A stretch of DNA of 64,000 nucleotides from Plantago ovata (Eukaryota; Streptophyta; Magnoliopsida; Lamiales; Plantaginaceae), in assembly GCA_028274465.1 (NCBI GenBank), contig CM051456.1, positions 49,281,011 to 49,345,010 on the forward strand, read 5' to 3'. The position numbers and the translations under genes were made by a program. How positions within the stretch are numbered: position 1 is the first letter of the stretch; each line of letters begins with the position of its first letter. The notes beneath the pieces were generated by a model, which saw only the letters and a list, made by a program, of their open reading frames with translations, ran no database searches and was not told where the DNA came from. This document shows positions 36,701-50,688 of this stretch, piece by piece.

Positions 36701-39700
36701 CTGTACATACAACTCATTCTTTACATAGGATTGTATCTTTCATCTACCTAAAGCAATACAAAGTGAATGAATGAATCAATAGACAACTAATCTAGTTTGT
36801 AAGGGTAATGGAAAGGTTAGTTTCAGCTATAGTACTTGTAGTTAGTTCTCTCCTATGTTTGAGGAAAGGGATATCATAATGGAACACTCTAAATAGCAAT
36901 CTAACTAATCTAGTGATCTAGTAGTTGTTGTATACATACAACTCATTGTTGACATGGCATTGTATCTTTCATCTACATAAAGCAATAGAAACTGGATGAA
37001 TGAATCATCTAGTTAGTAAGCACAATAGATAGGTTAGTTTCAATGGACTCTTTAACTTGCTCATTAAGGAAGCAAGGGAACTTCTTATTTGATTGTGTAT
37101 ATAACTCTAGTACTTGTAGTTAGTTCTCTCCTATGTTTGCGGAAAGGGATATCATAACGGAACACTCTATATAGAAATCTAACTAATCTAGTGATGTAGT
37201 TGTTGTTCTATATAAAGGGAAGACATACAACTCATTCTTTACATAGGATTGTAGCTTTCATCTACCTAAAGCAATAGAAAGTGAATGAATGAATCAATAG
37301 ACAACTAATCTAGTTTGTAAGGGTAATGGAAAGGTTAGTTTCAGCTATAGTACTTGTAGTTAGTCCTCTCCTATGTTTGAGGAAAGGGATATCATAATGG
37401 AACACTCTAAATAGCAATCTAACTAATCTAGTGATCTAGTAGTTGTTCTATACATACAACTCATTCTTTACATGGGATTGTATATTTCATCTACCTAAAG
37501 CAATAGAAAGTGAATGAATGAATCAATAGACAACTAATGTAGTTTGAAGGGTAATGAAAAGGTTAGTTTCAGCTATAGTTCTTGTAGTTAGTTCTCTCCT
37601 ATGTTTGAGGAAAGGATATCATAATGGAACACTCTAAATAGCAATCTAACTAATCTAGTGATCCAGTAGTTGATCTAGTAGTTGTTCTATACATACAGCT
37701 CATTCTTCACATGACATTGTATCTTTCATCTACATAAAGCAATAGACAGTGGATGAATGAATCATGTAGTTAGTAAGCACAATAGATAGGTTAGTTTCCA
37801 TGGACTCTTTAACTTGCTCATTAAGGAAGCAAGGGAACTTCTTATTTGATTGTGTATATAACTCTAGTACTTGTAGTTAGTTCTCTCCTATGTTTGCGGA
37901 AAGGGATATCATAACGGAACACTCTATATAGCAATCTAACTAATCTAGTGATCTAGTTGTTGTTCTATATAAAGGGAAGACATACAACTCATTCTTTACA
38001 TGGGATTGTATCTTTCATCCACCTAAAGCAATAGAAAGTGAATGAATGAATCAATAGACAACCAATCTAGTTTGTAAGGGTAATGGAAAGGTTAGTTTCA
38101 GCTATAGTACTTGTAGTTAGTCCTCTCCTATGTTTGAGGAAAGGGATATCATAATGGAACACTCTAAATAGCAATCTAACTAATCTAGTGATCTAGTAGT
38201 TGTTCTATACATACAACTCATTCTTTACATGGGATTGTATCTTTCATCTACCTAAAGCAATAGAAAGTGAATGAATGAATCAGTAGACAACTAATGTAGT
38301 TTGAAGGGTAATGGAAAGGTTAGTTTCAGCTATAGTTCTTGTAGTTAGTTCTCTCCTATGTTTGAGGAAAGGATATCATAATGGAACACTCTAAATAGCA
38401 ATCTAACTAATCTAGTGATCCAGTAGTTGATCTAGTAGTTGTTCTATACATACAGCTCATTGTTCACATGACATTGTATCTTTCATCTACATAAAGCAAT
38501 AGACAGTGGATGAATGAATCATGTAGTTAGTAAGCACAACAGATAGGTTAGTTTCAATGGACTCTTTAACTTGCTCATTAAGGAAGCAAGGGAACTTCTT
38601 ATTTGATTGTGTATATAACTCTAGTACTTGTAGTTAGTTCTCTCCTATGTTTGCGGAAAGGGATATCATAACGGAACACTCTATATAGAAATCTAACTAA
38701 TCTAGTGATCTAGTTGTTGTTCTATATAAAGGGAAGACATACAACTCATTCTTTACATAGGATTGTATCTTTCATCTACCTAAAGCTATAGAAAGTGAAT
38801 GAATGAATCAATAGACAACTAATCTAGTTTGTAAGGGTAATGGACAGGTTAGTTTCATCTATAGTACTTGTAGTTAGTCCTCTCCTATGTTTGAGGAAAG
38901 GGATATCATAATGGAACACTCTAAATAGCAATCTAACTAATCTAGTGATCTAGTAGTTGTTCTGTACATACAACTCATTCTTTACATAGGATTGTATCTT
39001 TCATCTACCTAAAGCAATAGAAAGTGAATGAATGAATCAATAGACAACTAATCTAGTTTGTAAGGGTAATGGAAAGGTTAGTTTCAGCTATAGTACTTGT
39101 AGTTAGTTCTCTCCTATGTTTGAGGAAAGGGATATCATAATGGAACACTCTAAATAGCAATCTAACTAATCTAGTGATCTAGTAGTTGTTGTATACATAC
39201 AACTCATTCTTGACATGGCATTGTATCTTTCATCTACATAAAGCAATAGAAACTGGATGAATGAATCATCTAGTTAGTAAGCACAATAGATAGGTTAGTT
39301 TCAATGGACTCTTTAACTTGCTCATTAAGGAAGCAAGGGAACTTCTTATTTGATTGTGTATATAACTCTAGTACTTGTAGTTAGTTCTCTCCTATGTTTG
39401 CGGAAAGGGATATCATAACGGAACACTCTATATAGAAATCTAACTAATCTAGTGATGTAGTTGTTGTTCTATATAAAGGGAAGACATACAACTCATTCTT
39501 TACATAGGATTGTAGCTTTCATCTACCTAAAGCAATAGAAAGTGAATGAATGAATCAATAGACAACTAATCTAGTTTGTAAGGGTAATGGAAAGGTTAGT
39601 TTCAGCTATAGTACTTGTAGTTAGTCCTCTCCTATGTTTGAGGAAAGGGATATCATAATGGAACACTCTAAATAGCAATCTAACTAATCTAGTGATCTAG

Positions 39701-41230
39701 TAGTTATTCTATACATACAACTCATTCTTTACATGGGATTGTATATTTCATCTACCTAAAGCAATAGAAAGTGAATGAATGAATCAATAGACAACTAATG
39801 TAGTTTGAAGGGTAATGAAAAGGTTAGTTTCAGCTATAGTTCTTGTAGTTAGTTCTCTCCTATGTTTGAGGAAAGGATATCATAATGGAACACTCTAAAT
39901 AGCAATCTAACTAATCTAGTGATCCAGTAGTTGATCTAGTAGTTGTTCTATACATACAGCTCATTCTTCACATGACATTGTATCTTTCATCTACATAAAG
40001 CAATAGACAGTGGATGAATGAATCATGTAGTTAGTAAGCACAACAGATAGGTTAGTTTCCATGGACTCTTTAACTTGCTCATTAAGGAAGCAAGGGAACT
40101 TCTTATTTGATTGTGTATATAACTCTAGTACTTGTAGTTAGTTCTCTCCTATGTTTGCGGAAAGGGATATCATAACGGAACACTCTATATAGAAATCTAA
40201 CTAATCTAGTGATCTAGTTGTTGTTCTATATAAAGGGAAGACATACAACTCATTCTTTACATAGGATTGTATCTTTCATCTACCTAAAGCAATAGAAAGT
40301 GAATGAATGAATCAATAGACAACTAATCTAGTTTGTAAGGGTAATGGAAAGGTTAGTTTCAGCTATAGTACTTGTAGTTAGTTCTCTCCTATGTTTGAGG
40401 AAAGGGATATCATAATGGAACACTCTAAATAGCAATCTAACTAATCTAGTGATCTAGTAGTTGTTCTATACATACAACTCATTCTTAACATGGCATTGTA
40501 TCTTTCATCTACATAAAGCAATAGAAACTGGATGAATGAATCATCTAGTTAGTAAGCACAATAGATACGTTAGTTTCAATGGACCCTTTAACTTGCTCAT
40601 TAAGGAAGCAAGGGAACTTCTTATTTGATTGTGTATATAACTCTAGTACTTGTAGTTAGTTCTCTCCTATGTTTGCGGAAAGGGATATCATAACGGAACA
40701 CTCTATATAGCAATCTAACTAATCTAGTGATCTAGTTGTTGTTCTATATAAAGGGAAGACATACAACTCATTCTTTACATGGGATTGTATCTTTCATCTA
40801 CCTAAAGCAATAGAAAGTGAATGAATGAATCAATAGACAACCAATCTAGTTTGTAAGGGTAATGGAAAGGTTAGTTTCAGCTATAGTACTTGTAGTTAGT
40901 CCTCTCCTATGTTTGAGGAAAGGGATATCATAATCGAACACTCTAAATAGCAATCTAACTAATCTAGTGATCTAGTAGTTGTTCTATACATACAACTCAT
41001 TCTTTACATGGGATTGTATCTTTCATCTACCTAAAGCAATAGAAAGTGAATGAATGAATCAATAGACAACTAATGTAGTTTGAAGGGTAATGGAAAGGTT
41101 AGTTTCAGCTATAGTTCTTGTAGTTAGTTCTCTCCTATGTTTGAGGAAAGGATATCATAATGGAACACTCTAAATAGCAATCTAACTAATCTAGTGATCC
41201 AGTAGTTGATCTAGTAGTTGTTCTATACAT
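33800..41230 (+). repeat. Higher-order repeats of 2,779 and 2,261 bp
   Basis: The A/C variants GGACAGGTTAGTTTCATC and GTTGTTGTATACATAC mark unit phases; the second gives monomer starts at 34,100, 36,879 and 39,140 (spacings 2,779 and 2,261). The difference of 518 bp equals one B (278) plus one C (240). The region 33,800-36,190 matches 38,840-41,230 at a constant offset of 5,040, including the private variants GGACCCTTTA and GTTTCCATGG. Confidence 0.82.
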
Positions 41231-43492
41231 ACAGCTCATTCTTCACATGACATTGTATCTTTCATCTACATAAAGCAATAGAAAGTGGATGAATGAATCA
41301 TCTAGTTAGTAAGCACAACAGATAGGTTAGTTTCAATGGACTCTTTAACTTGCTCATTAAGGAAGTAAGGGAACTTCTTATTTGATTGTGTATATAACTC
41401 TAGTACTGGTAGTTAGTTCTCTCCTATGTTTGCGGAAAGGGATATCATAACGCAACACTCTATATAGCAATCTAACTAATCTAGTGATCTAGTTGTTGTT
41501 CTATATAAAGGGAAGACATACAACTCATTCTTTACATGGGATTGTATCTTTCATCTACCTAATGCAATAGAAAGTGAGTGAATGAATCAATAGACAACTA
41601 ATCTAGTTTGTAAGGGTAATGGAAAGGTTAGTTTCAGCTATAGTACTTGTAGTTAGTTCTCTCCTATGTTTGAGGAAAGGGATATCATAACGGAACACTC
41701 TATATAGAAATCTAACTAATCTAGTGATCTAGTTGTTGTTCTATATAAGGGGAAGACATACAACTCATTCTTTACATGGGATTGTATCTTTCATCTACCT
41801 AATGCAATAGAAAGTGAATGAATGAATCAATAGACAACTAATGTAGTTTGAAGGGTAATGGAAAGGTTAGTTTCAGTTATAGTTCTTGCAGTTAGTTCTC
41901 TCCTATGTTTGAGGAAAGGATATCATAATGGAACACTCTAAATAGCAATCTAACTAATCTAGTGATCCAGTAGTTGATCTAGTAGTTGTTCTATACATAC
42001 AGCTCATTGTTCACATGACATTGTATCTTTCATCTACATAAAGCAATAGAAAGTGGATGAATGAATCATCTAGTTAGTAAGCACAACAGATAGGTTAGTT
42101 TCAATGGACTCTTTAACTTGCTCATTAAGGAAGCAAGGGAACTTTTTATTTGATTGTGTATATAACTCTAGTACTGGTAGTTAGTTCTCTCCTATGTTTG
42201 CGGAAAGGGATATCATAACGGAACACTCTATATAGCAATCTAACTAATCTAGTGATCTAGTTGTTGTTCTATATAAAGGGAAGACATACAACTCATTCTT
42301 TACATGGATTGTATGTTTCATCTATCTAATGCAATAGAAAGTGAGTGAATGAATCAATAGACAACTAATCTAGTTTGAAAGGGTAATGGAAAGGTTAGTT
42401 TCAGCTATAGTACTTGTAGTTAGTTCTCTCCTATGTTTGAGGAAAGGGATATCAAAATGGAACACTCTAAATAGCAATCTAACTAATCTAGTGATCTAGT
42501 AGTTGTTCTATACATGCAACTCATTCTTCACATGGCATTGTATCTTTCATCTACATAAAGCAATAGAAACTGGATGAATGAATCATCTAGTTAGTAAGCA
42601 CAGTAGGTAGGTTAGTTTCAATGGACTCTTTAGCTTTCTCATTAAGGAAGCAAGGGAGCTTCTTATTTGATTGTGTATATAACTCTAGTACTTGTAGTTA
42701 GTTCTCTCCTATGTTTGCGGAAAGGGATATCATAACGGAACTCTCTATATAGAAATCTAACTAATCTAGTAATCTAGTTGTTGTTCTATATAAAGGGAAG
42801 ACATACAACTCATTCTTTACATGGGATTGTATCTTTCATCTACCTAATGCAATAGAAAGTGAATGAATGAATCAATAGACAACTAATCTAGTTTGTAAGG
42901 GTAATGGAAAGGTTAGTTTCAGCTATAGTACTTGTAGTTAGTTCTCTCCTATGTTTGAGGAAAGGGATATCATAATGGAACACTCTAAATAGCAATCTAA
43001 CTAATCTAGTGATCTAGTAGTTGTTCTATACATGCAACTCATTCTTCACATGGCATTGTATCTTTCATCTACTTAAAGCAATAGAAACTGGATGAATGAA
43101 TCATCTAGTTAGTAAGCACAGTAGGTAGGTTAGTTTCAATGGACTCTTTAACTTTCTCATTAAGGAAGCAAGGGAGCTTCTTATTTGATTGTGTATATAA
43201 CTCTAGTACTTGTAGTTAGTTCTCTCCTATGTTTGCGGAAAGGGATATCATAACGGAACTCTCTATATAGAAATCTAACTAATCTAGTAATCTAGTTGTT
43301 GTTCTATATAAAGGGAAGACATACAACTCATTCTTTACATGGGATTGTATCTTTCATCTACCTAATGCAATAGAAAGTGAATGAATGAATCAATAGACAA
43401 CTAATCTAGTTTGTAAGGGTAATGGAAAGGTTAGTTTCAGCTATAGTACTTGTAGTTAGTTCTCTCCTATGTTTGAGGAAAGGGATATCATA

Positions 43493-45798
43493 ATGGAAAA
43501 TTCTAAATAGGAATCTAACTAATCTAGTGATCTAGTAGTTGTTCTATACATACAACTCATTCTTCACATGGCATTGTATCTTTCATCTACATAAAGCAAT
43601 AGAAACTGGATGAATGAATCATCTAGTTAGTAAGCACAATAGATAGGTTAGTTTCAATGGACTCTTTAACTTGCTCATTAAGGAAGCAAGGGAACTTCTT
43701 ATTTGATTGTGTATATAACTCTAGTACTTGTAGTTAGTTCTCTCCTATGTTTGCGGAAAGGGATATCATAACGGAACACTCTATATAGAAATCTAACTAA
43801 TCTAGTGATCTAGTTGTTGTTCTATATAAAGGGAAGACATACAACTCATTCTTTACATGGGATTGTATCTTTCATCTACCTAAAGCAATAGAAAGTGAAT
43901 GAATGAATCAATAGACAACCAATCTAGTTTGTAAGGGTAATGGAAAGGTTAGTTTCAGCTATAGTACTTGTAGTTAGTCCTCTCCTATGTTTGAGCAAAG
44001 AGATATCATAGTGGAACACTCTAAATAGCAATCTAACTAATCTAGTGATCTAGTAGTTGTTCTATACATACAACTCATTCTTTACATGGGATTGTATCTT
44101 TCATCTACCTAAAGCAATAGAAAGTGAATGAATGAATCAATAGACATGTAGTTTGAAGGGTAATGGAAAGGTTAGTTTCAGCTATAGTTCTTGCAGTTAG
44201 TTCTCTCCTATGTTTGAGGAAAGGATATCATAATGGAACACTCTAAATAGCAATCTAACTAATCTAGTGATCCAGTAGTTGATCTAGTAGTTGTTCTATA
44301 CATACAGCTCATTGTTCACATGACATTGTATCTTTCATCTACATAAAACAATAGAAAGTGGATGAATGAATCATCTAGTTAGTAAGCACAACAGATAGGT
44401 TAGTTTCAATGGACTCTTTAACTTGCTCATTAAGGAAGCAAGGGAACTTTTTATTTGATTGTGTATATAACTCTAGTACTGGTAGTTAGTTCTCTCCTAT
44501 GTTTGCGGAAAGGGATATCATAACGGAACACTCTATATAGCAATCTAACTAATCTAGTGATCTAGTTGTTGTTCTATATAAAGGGAAGACATACAACTCA
44601 TTCTTTACATGGGATTGTATGTTTCATCTATCTAATGCAATAGAAAGTGAGTGAATGAATCAATAGACAACTAATCTAGTTTGTAAGGGTAATGGAAAGG
44701 TTAGTTTCAGCTATAGTACTTGTAGTTAGTTCTCTCCTATGTTTGAGGAAAGGGATATCATAATAGAACACTCTAAATAGCAATCTAACTAATCTAGTTA
44801 TCTAGTAGTTGTTCTATACATGCAACTCATTCTTCACATGGGATTGTATCTTTCATCTACATAAAGCAATAGAAACTGGATAAATGAATCATCTAGTTAG
44901 TAAGCACAGTAGATAGGTTAGTTTCAATGGACTCTTTAGCTTTCTCATTAAGGAAGCAAGGGAGCTTCTTATTTGATTGTGTATATAACTCTAGTACTTG
45001 TAGTTAGTTCTCTCCTATGTTTGCGGAAAGGGATATCATAACGGAACTCTCTATATAGAAATCTAACTAATCTAGTAATCTAGTTGTTGTTCTATATAAA
45101 GGGAAGACATACAACTCATTCTTTACATGGGATTGTATCTTTCATCTACCTAATGCAATAGAAAGTGAATGAATGAATCAATAGACAACTAATCTAGTTT
45201 GTAAGGGTAATGGAAAGGTTAGTTTCAGCTATAGTACTTGTAGTTAGTTCTCTCCTATGTTTGAGGAAAGGGATATCATAATGGAACACTCTAAATAGCA
45301 ATCTAACTAATCTAGTGATCTAGTAGTTGTTCTATACATGCAACTCATTCTTCACATGGCATTGTATCTTTCATCTACTTAAAGCAATAGAAACTGGATG
45401 AATGAATCATCTAGTTAGTAAGCACAGTAGGTAGGTTAGTTTCAATGGACTCTTTAACTTTCTCATTAAGGAAGCAAGGGAGCTTCTTATTTGATTGTGT
45501 ATATAACTCTAGTACTTGTAGTTAGTTCTCTCCTATGTTTGCGGAAAGGGATATCATAACGGAACTCTCTATATAGAAATCTAACTAATCTAGTAATCTA
45601 GTTGTTGTTCTATATAAAGGGAAGACATACAACTCATTCTTTACATGGGATTGTATCTTTCATCTACCTAATGCAATAGAAAGTGAATGAATGAATCAAT
45701 AGACAACTAATCTAGTTTGTAAGGGTAATGGAAAGGTTAGTTTCAGCTATAGTACTTGTAGTTAGTTCTCTCCTATGTTTGAGGAAAGGGATATCATA
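43493..45798 (+). repeat. 2,306-bp nine-monomer higher-order repeat, unit 1
   Basis: Monomer order is B-C-A-B-C-B-C-B-C with lengths 278, 240, 222, 290, 240, 278, 240, 278 and 240 bp, summing to 2,306. The first B is marked by ATGGAAAATTCTAAATAGG. The A monomer has a short deletion (GACATGTAGTTTG). Two of the C monomers are of the GGAACTCTCTATATAGAAAT subtype, which is the empty form of the LINE target site. Confidence 0.92.
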
Positions 45799-47864
45799 AT
45801 GGAAAATTCTAAATAGGAATCTAACTAATCTAGTGATCTAGTAGTTGTTCTATACATACAACTCATTCTTCACATGGCATTGTATCTTTCATCTACATAA
45901 AGCAATAGAAACTGGATGAATGAATCATCTAGTTAGTAAGCACAATAGATAGGTTAGTTTCAATGGACTCTTTAACTTGCTCATTAAGGAAGCAAGGGAA
46001 CTTCTTATTTGATTGTGTATATAACTCTAGTACTTGTAGTTAGTTCTCTCCTATGTTTGCGGAAAGGGATATCATAACGGAACACTCTATATAGAAATCT
46101 AACTAATCTAGTGATCTAGTTGTTGTTCTATATAAAGGGAAGACATACAACTCATTCTTTACATGGGATTGTATCTTTCATCTACCTAAAGCAATAGAAA
46201 GTGAATGAATGAATCAATAGACAACCAATCTAGTTTGTAAGGGTAATGGAAAGGTTAGTTTCAGCTATAGTACTTGTAGTTAGTCCTCTCCTATGTTTGA
46301 GCAAAGAGATATCATAATGGAACACTCTAAATAGCAATCTAACTAATCTAGTGATCTAGTAGTTGTTCTATACATACAACTCATTCTTTACATGGGATTG
46401 TATCTTTCATCTACCTAAAGCAATAGAAAGTGAATGAATGAATCAATAGACATGTAGTTTGAAGGGTAATGGAAAGGTTAGTTTCAGCTATAGTTCTTGC
46501 AGTTAGTTCTCTCCTATGTTTGAGGAAAGGATATCATAATGGAACACTCTAAATAGCAATCTAACTAATCTAGTGATCCAGTAGTTGATCTAGTAGTTGT
46601 TCTATACATACAGCTCATTGTTCACATGACATTGTATCTTTCATCTACATAAAACAATAGAAAGTGGATGAATGAATCATCTAGTTAGTAAGCACAACAG
46701 ATAGGTTAGTTTCAATGGACTCTTTAACTTGCTCATTAAGGAAGCAAGGGAACTTTTTATTTGATTGTGTATATAACTCTAGTACTGGTAGTTAGTTCTC
46801 TCCTATGTTTGCGGAAAGGGATATCATAACGGAACACTCTATATAGCAATCTAACTAATCTAGTGATCTAGTTGTTGTTCTATATAAAGGGAAGACATAC
46901 AACTCATTCTTTACATGGGATTGTATGTTTCATCTATCTAATGCAATAGAAAGTGAGTGAATGAATCAATAGACAACTAATCTAGTTTGTAAGGGTAATG
47001 GAAAGGTTAGTTTCAGCTATAGTACTTGTAGTTAGTTCTCTCCTATGTTTGAGGAAAGGGATATCATAATAGAACACTCTAAATAGCAATCTAACTAATC
47101 TAGTTATCTAGTAGTTGTTCTATACATGCAACTCATTCTTCACATGGGATTGTATCTTTCATCTACATAAAGCAATAGAAACTGGATAAATGAATCATCT
47201 AGTTAGTAAGCACAGTAGATAGGTTAGTTTCAATGGACTCTTTAGCTTTCTCATTAAGGAAGCAAGGGAGCTTCTTATTTGATTGTGTATATAACTCTAG
47301 TACTTGTAGTTAGTTCTCTCCTATGTTTGAGGAAAGGGATATCATAATGGAACACTCTAAATAGCAATCTAACTAATCTAGTGATCTAGTAGTTGTTCTA
47401 TACATGCAACTCATTCTTCACATGGCATTGTATCTTTCATCTACTTAAAGCAATAGAAACTGGATGAATGAATCATCTAGTTAGTAAGCACAGTAGGTAG
47501 GTTAGTTTCAATGGACTCTTTAACTTTCTCATTAAGGAAGCAAGGGAGCTTCTTATTTGATTGTGTATATAACTCTAGTACTTGTAGTTAGTTCTCTCCT
47601 ATGTTTGCGGAAAGGGATATCATAACGGAACTCTCTATATAGAAATCTAACTAATCTAGTAATCTAGTTGTTGTTCTATATAAAGGGAAGACATACAACT
47701 CATTCTTTACATGGGATTGTATCTTTCATCTACCTAATGCAATAGAAAGTGAATGAATGAATCAATAGACAACTAATCTAGTTTGTAAGGGTAATGGAAA
47801 GGTTAGTTTCAGCTATAGTACTTGTAGTTAGTTCTCTCCTATGTTTGAGGAAAGGGATATCATA
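45799..47864 (+). repeat. 2,306-bp unit 2, short by one C monomer (2,066 bp)
   Basis: It is identical in layout to the previous unit but lacks exactly 240 bp. A B monomer ends near 47,330 with the C-type end TGAGGAAAGGG and passes directly into the next B. The crossover lies in the shared CTTGTAGTTAGTTCTCTCC stretch. Confidence 0.9.
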
Positions 47865-50170
47865 ATGGAAAATTCTAAATAGGAATCTAACTAATCTAGT
47901 GATCTAGTAGTTGTTCTATACATACAACTCATTCTTCACATGGCATTGTATCTTTCATCTACATAAAGCAATAGAAACTGGATGAATGAATCATCTAGTT
48001 AGTAAGCACAATAGATAGGTTAGTTTCAATGGACTCTTTAACTTGCTCATTAAGGAAGCAAGGGAACTTCTTATTTGATTGTGTATATAACTCTAGTACT
48101 TGTAGTTAGTTCTCTCCTATGTTTGCGGAAAGGGATATCATAACGGAACACTCTATATAGAAATCTAACTAATCTAGTGATCTAGTTGTTGTTCTATATA
48201 AAGGGAAGACATACAACTCATTCTTTACATGGGATTGTATCTTTCATCTACCTAAAGCAATAGAAAGTGAATGAATGAATCAATAGACAACCAATCTAGT
48301 TTGTAAGGGTAATGGAAAGGTTAGTTTCAGCTATAGTACTTGTAGTTAGTCCTCTCCTATGTTTGAGCAAAGAGATATCATAATGGAACACTCTAAATAG
48401 CAATCTAACTAATCTAGTGATCTAGTAGTTGTTCTATACATACAACTCATTCTTTACATGGGATTGTATCTTTCATCTACCTAAAGCAATAGAAAGTGAA
48501 TGAATGAATCAATAGACATGTAGTTTGAAGGGTAATGGAAAGGTTAGTTTCAGCTATAGTTCTTGCAGTTAGTTCTCTCCTATGTTTGAGGAAAGGATAT
48601 CATAATGGAACACTCTAAATAGCAATCTAACTAATCTAGTGATCCAGTAGTTGATCTAGTAGTTGTTCTATACATACAGCTCATTGTTCACATGACATTG
48701 TATCTTTCATCTACATAAAACAATAGAAAGTGGATGAATGAATCATCTAGTTAGTAAGCACAACAGATAGGTTAGTTTCAATGGACTCTTTAACTTGCTC
48801 ATTAAGGAAGCAAGGGAACTTTTTATTTGATTGTGTATATAACTCTAGTACTGGTAGTTAGTTCTCTCCTATGTTTGCGGAAAGGGATATCATAACGGAA
48901 CACTCTATATAGCAATCTAACTAATCTAGTGATCTAGTTGTTGTTCTATATAAAGGGAAGACATACAACTCATTCTTTACATGGGATTGTATGTTTCATC
49001 TATCTAATGCAATAGAAAGTGAGTGAATGAATCAATAGACAACTAATCTAGTTTGTAAGGGTAATGGAAAGGTTAGTTTCAGCTATAGTACTTGTAGTTA
49101 GTTCTCTCCTATGTTTGAGGAAAGGGATATCATAATAGAACACTCTAAATAGCAATCTAACTAATCTAGTTATCTAGTAGTTGTTCTATACATGCAACTC
49201 ATTCTTCACATGGGATTGTATCTTTCATCTACATAAAGCAATAGAAACTGGATAAATGAATCATCTAGTTAGTAAGCACAGTAGATAGGTTAGTTTCAAT
49301 GGACTCTTTAGCTTTCTCATTAAGGAAGCAAGGGAGCTTCTTATTTGATTGTGTATATAACTCTAGTACTTGTAGTTAGTTCTCTCCTATGTTTGCGGAA
49401 AGGGATATCATAACGGAACTCTCTATATAGAAATCTAACTAATCTAGTAATCTAGTTGTTGTTCTATATAAAGGGAAGACATACAACTCATTCTTTACAT
49501 GGGATTGTATCTTTCATCTACCTAATGCAATAGAAAGTGAATGAATGAATCAATAGACAACTAATCTAGTTTGTAAGGGTAATGGAAAGGTTAGTTTCAG
49601 CTATAGTACTTGTAGTTAGTTCTCTCCTATGTTTGAGGAAAGGGATATCATAATGGAACACTCTAAATAGCAATCTAACTAATCTAGTGATCTAGTAGTT
49701 GTTCTATACATGCAACTCATTCTTCACATGGCATTGTATCTTTCATCTACTTAAAGCAATAGAAACTGGATGAATGAATCATCTAGTTAGTAAGCACAGT
49801 AGGTAGGTTAGTTTCAATGGACTCTTTAACTTTCTCATTAAGGAAGCAAGGGAGCTTCTTATTTGATTGTGTATATAACTCTAGTACTTGTAGTTAGTTC
49901 TCTCCTATGTTTGCGGAAAGGGATATCATAACGGAACTCTCTATATAGAAATCTAACTAATCTAGTAATCTAGTTGTTGTTCTATATAAAGGGAAGACAT
50001 ACAACTCATTCTTTACATGGGATTGTATCTTTCATCTACCTAATGCAATAGAAAGTGAATGAATGAATCAATAGACAACTAATCTAGTTTGTAAGGGTAA
50101 TGGAAAGGTTAGTTTCAGCTATAGTACTTGTAGTTAGTTCTCTCCTATGTTTGAGGAAAGGGATATCATA
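47865..50170 (+). repeat. 2,306-bp nine-monomer higher-order repeat, unit 3
   Basis: A full-length unit that restarts at ATGGAAAATTC and again measures 2,306 bp to the next such start at 50,171. Confidence 0.92.
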
Positions 50171-50688
50171 ATGGAAAATTCTAAATAGGAATCTAACTAA
50201 TCTAGTGATCTAGTAGTTGTTCTATACATACAACTCATTCTTCACATGGCATTGTATCTTTCATCTACATAAAGCAATAGAAACTGGATGAATGAATCAT
50301 CTAGTTAGTAAGCACAATAGATAGGTTAGTTTCAATGGACTCTTTAACTTGCTCATTAAGGAAGCAAGGGAACTTCTTATTTGATTGTGTATATAACTCT
50401 AGTACTTGTAGTTAGTTCTCTCCTATGTTTGCGGAAAGGGATATCATAACGGAACACTCTATATAGAAATCTAACTAATCTAGTGATCTAGTTGTTGTTC
50501 TATATAAAGGGAAGACATACAACTCATTCTTTACATGGGATTGTATCTTTCATCTACCTAAAGCAATAGAAAGTGAATGAATGAATCAATAGACAACCAA
50601 TCTAGTTTGTAAGGGTAATGGAAAGGTTAGTTTCAGCTATAGTACTTGTAGTTAGTCCTCTCCTATGTTTGAGCAAAGAGATATCATA

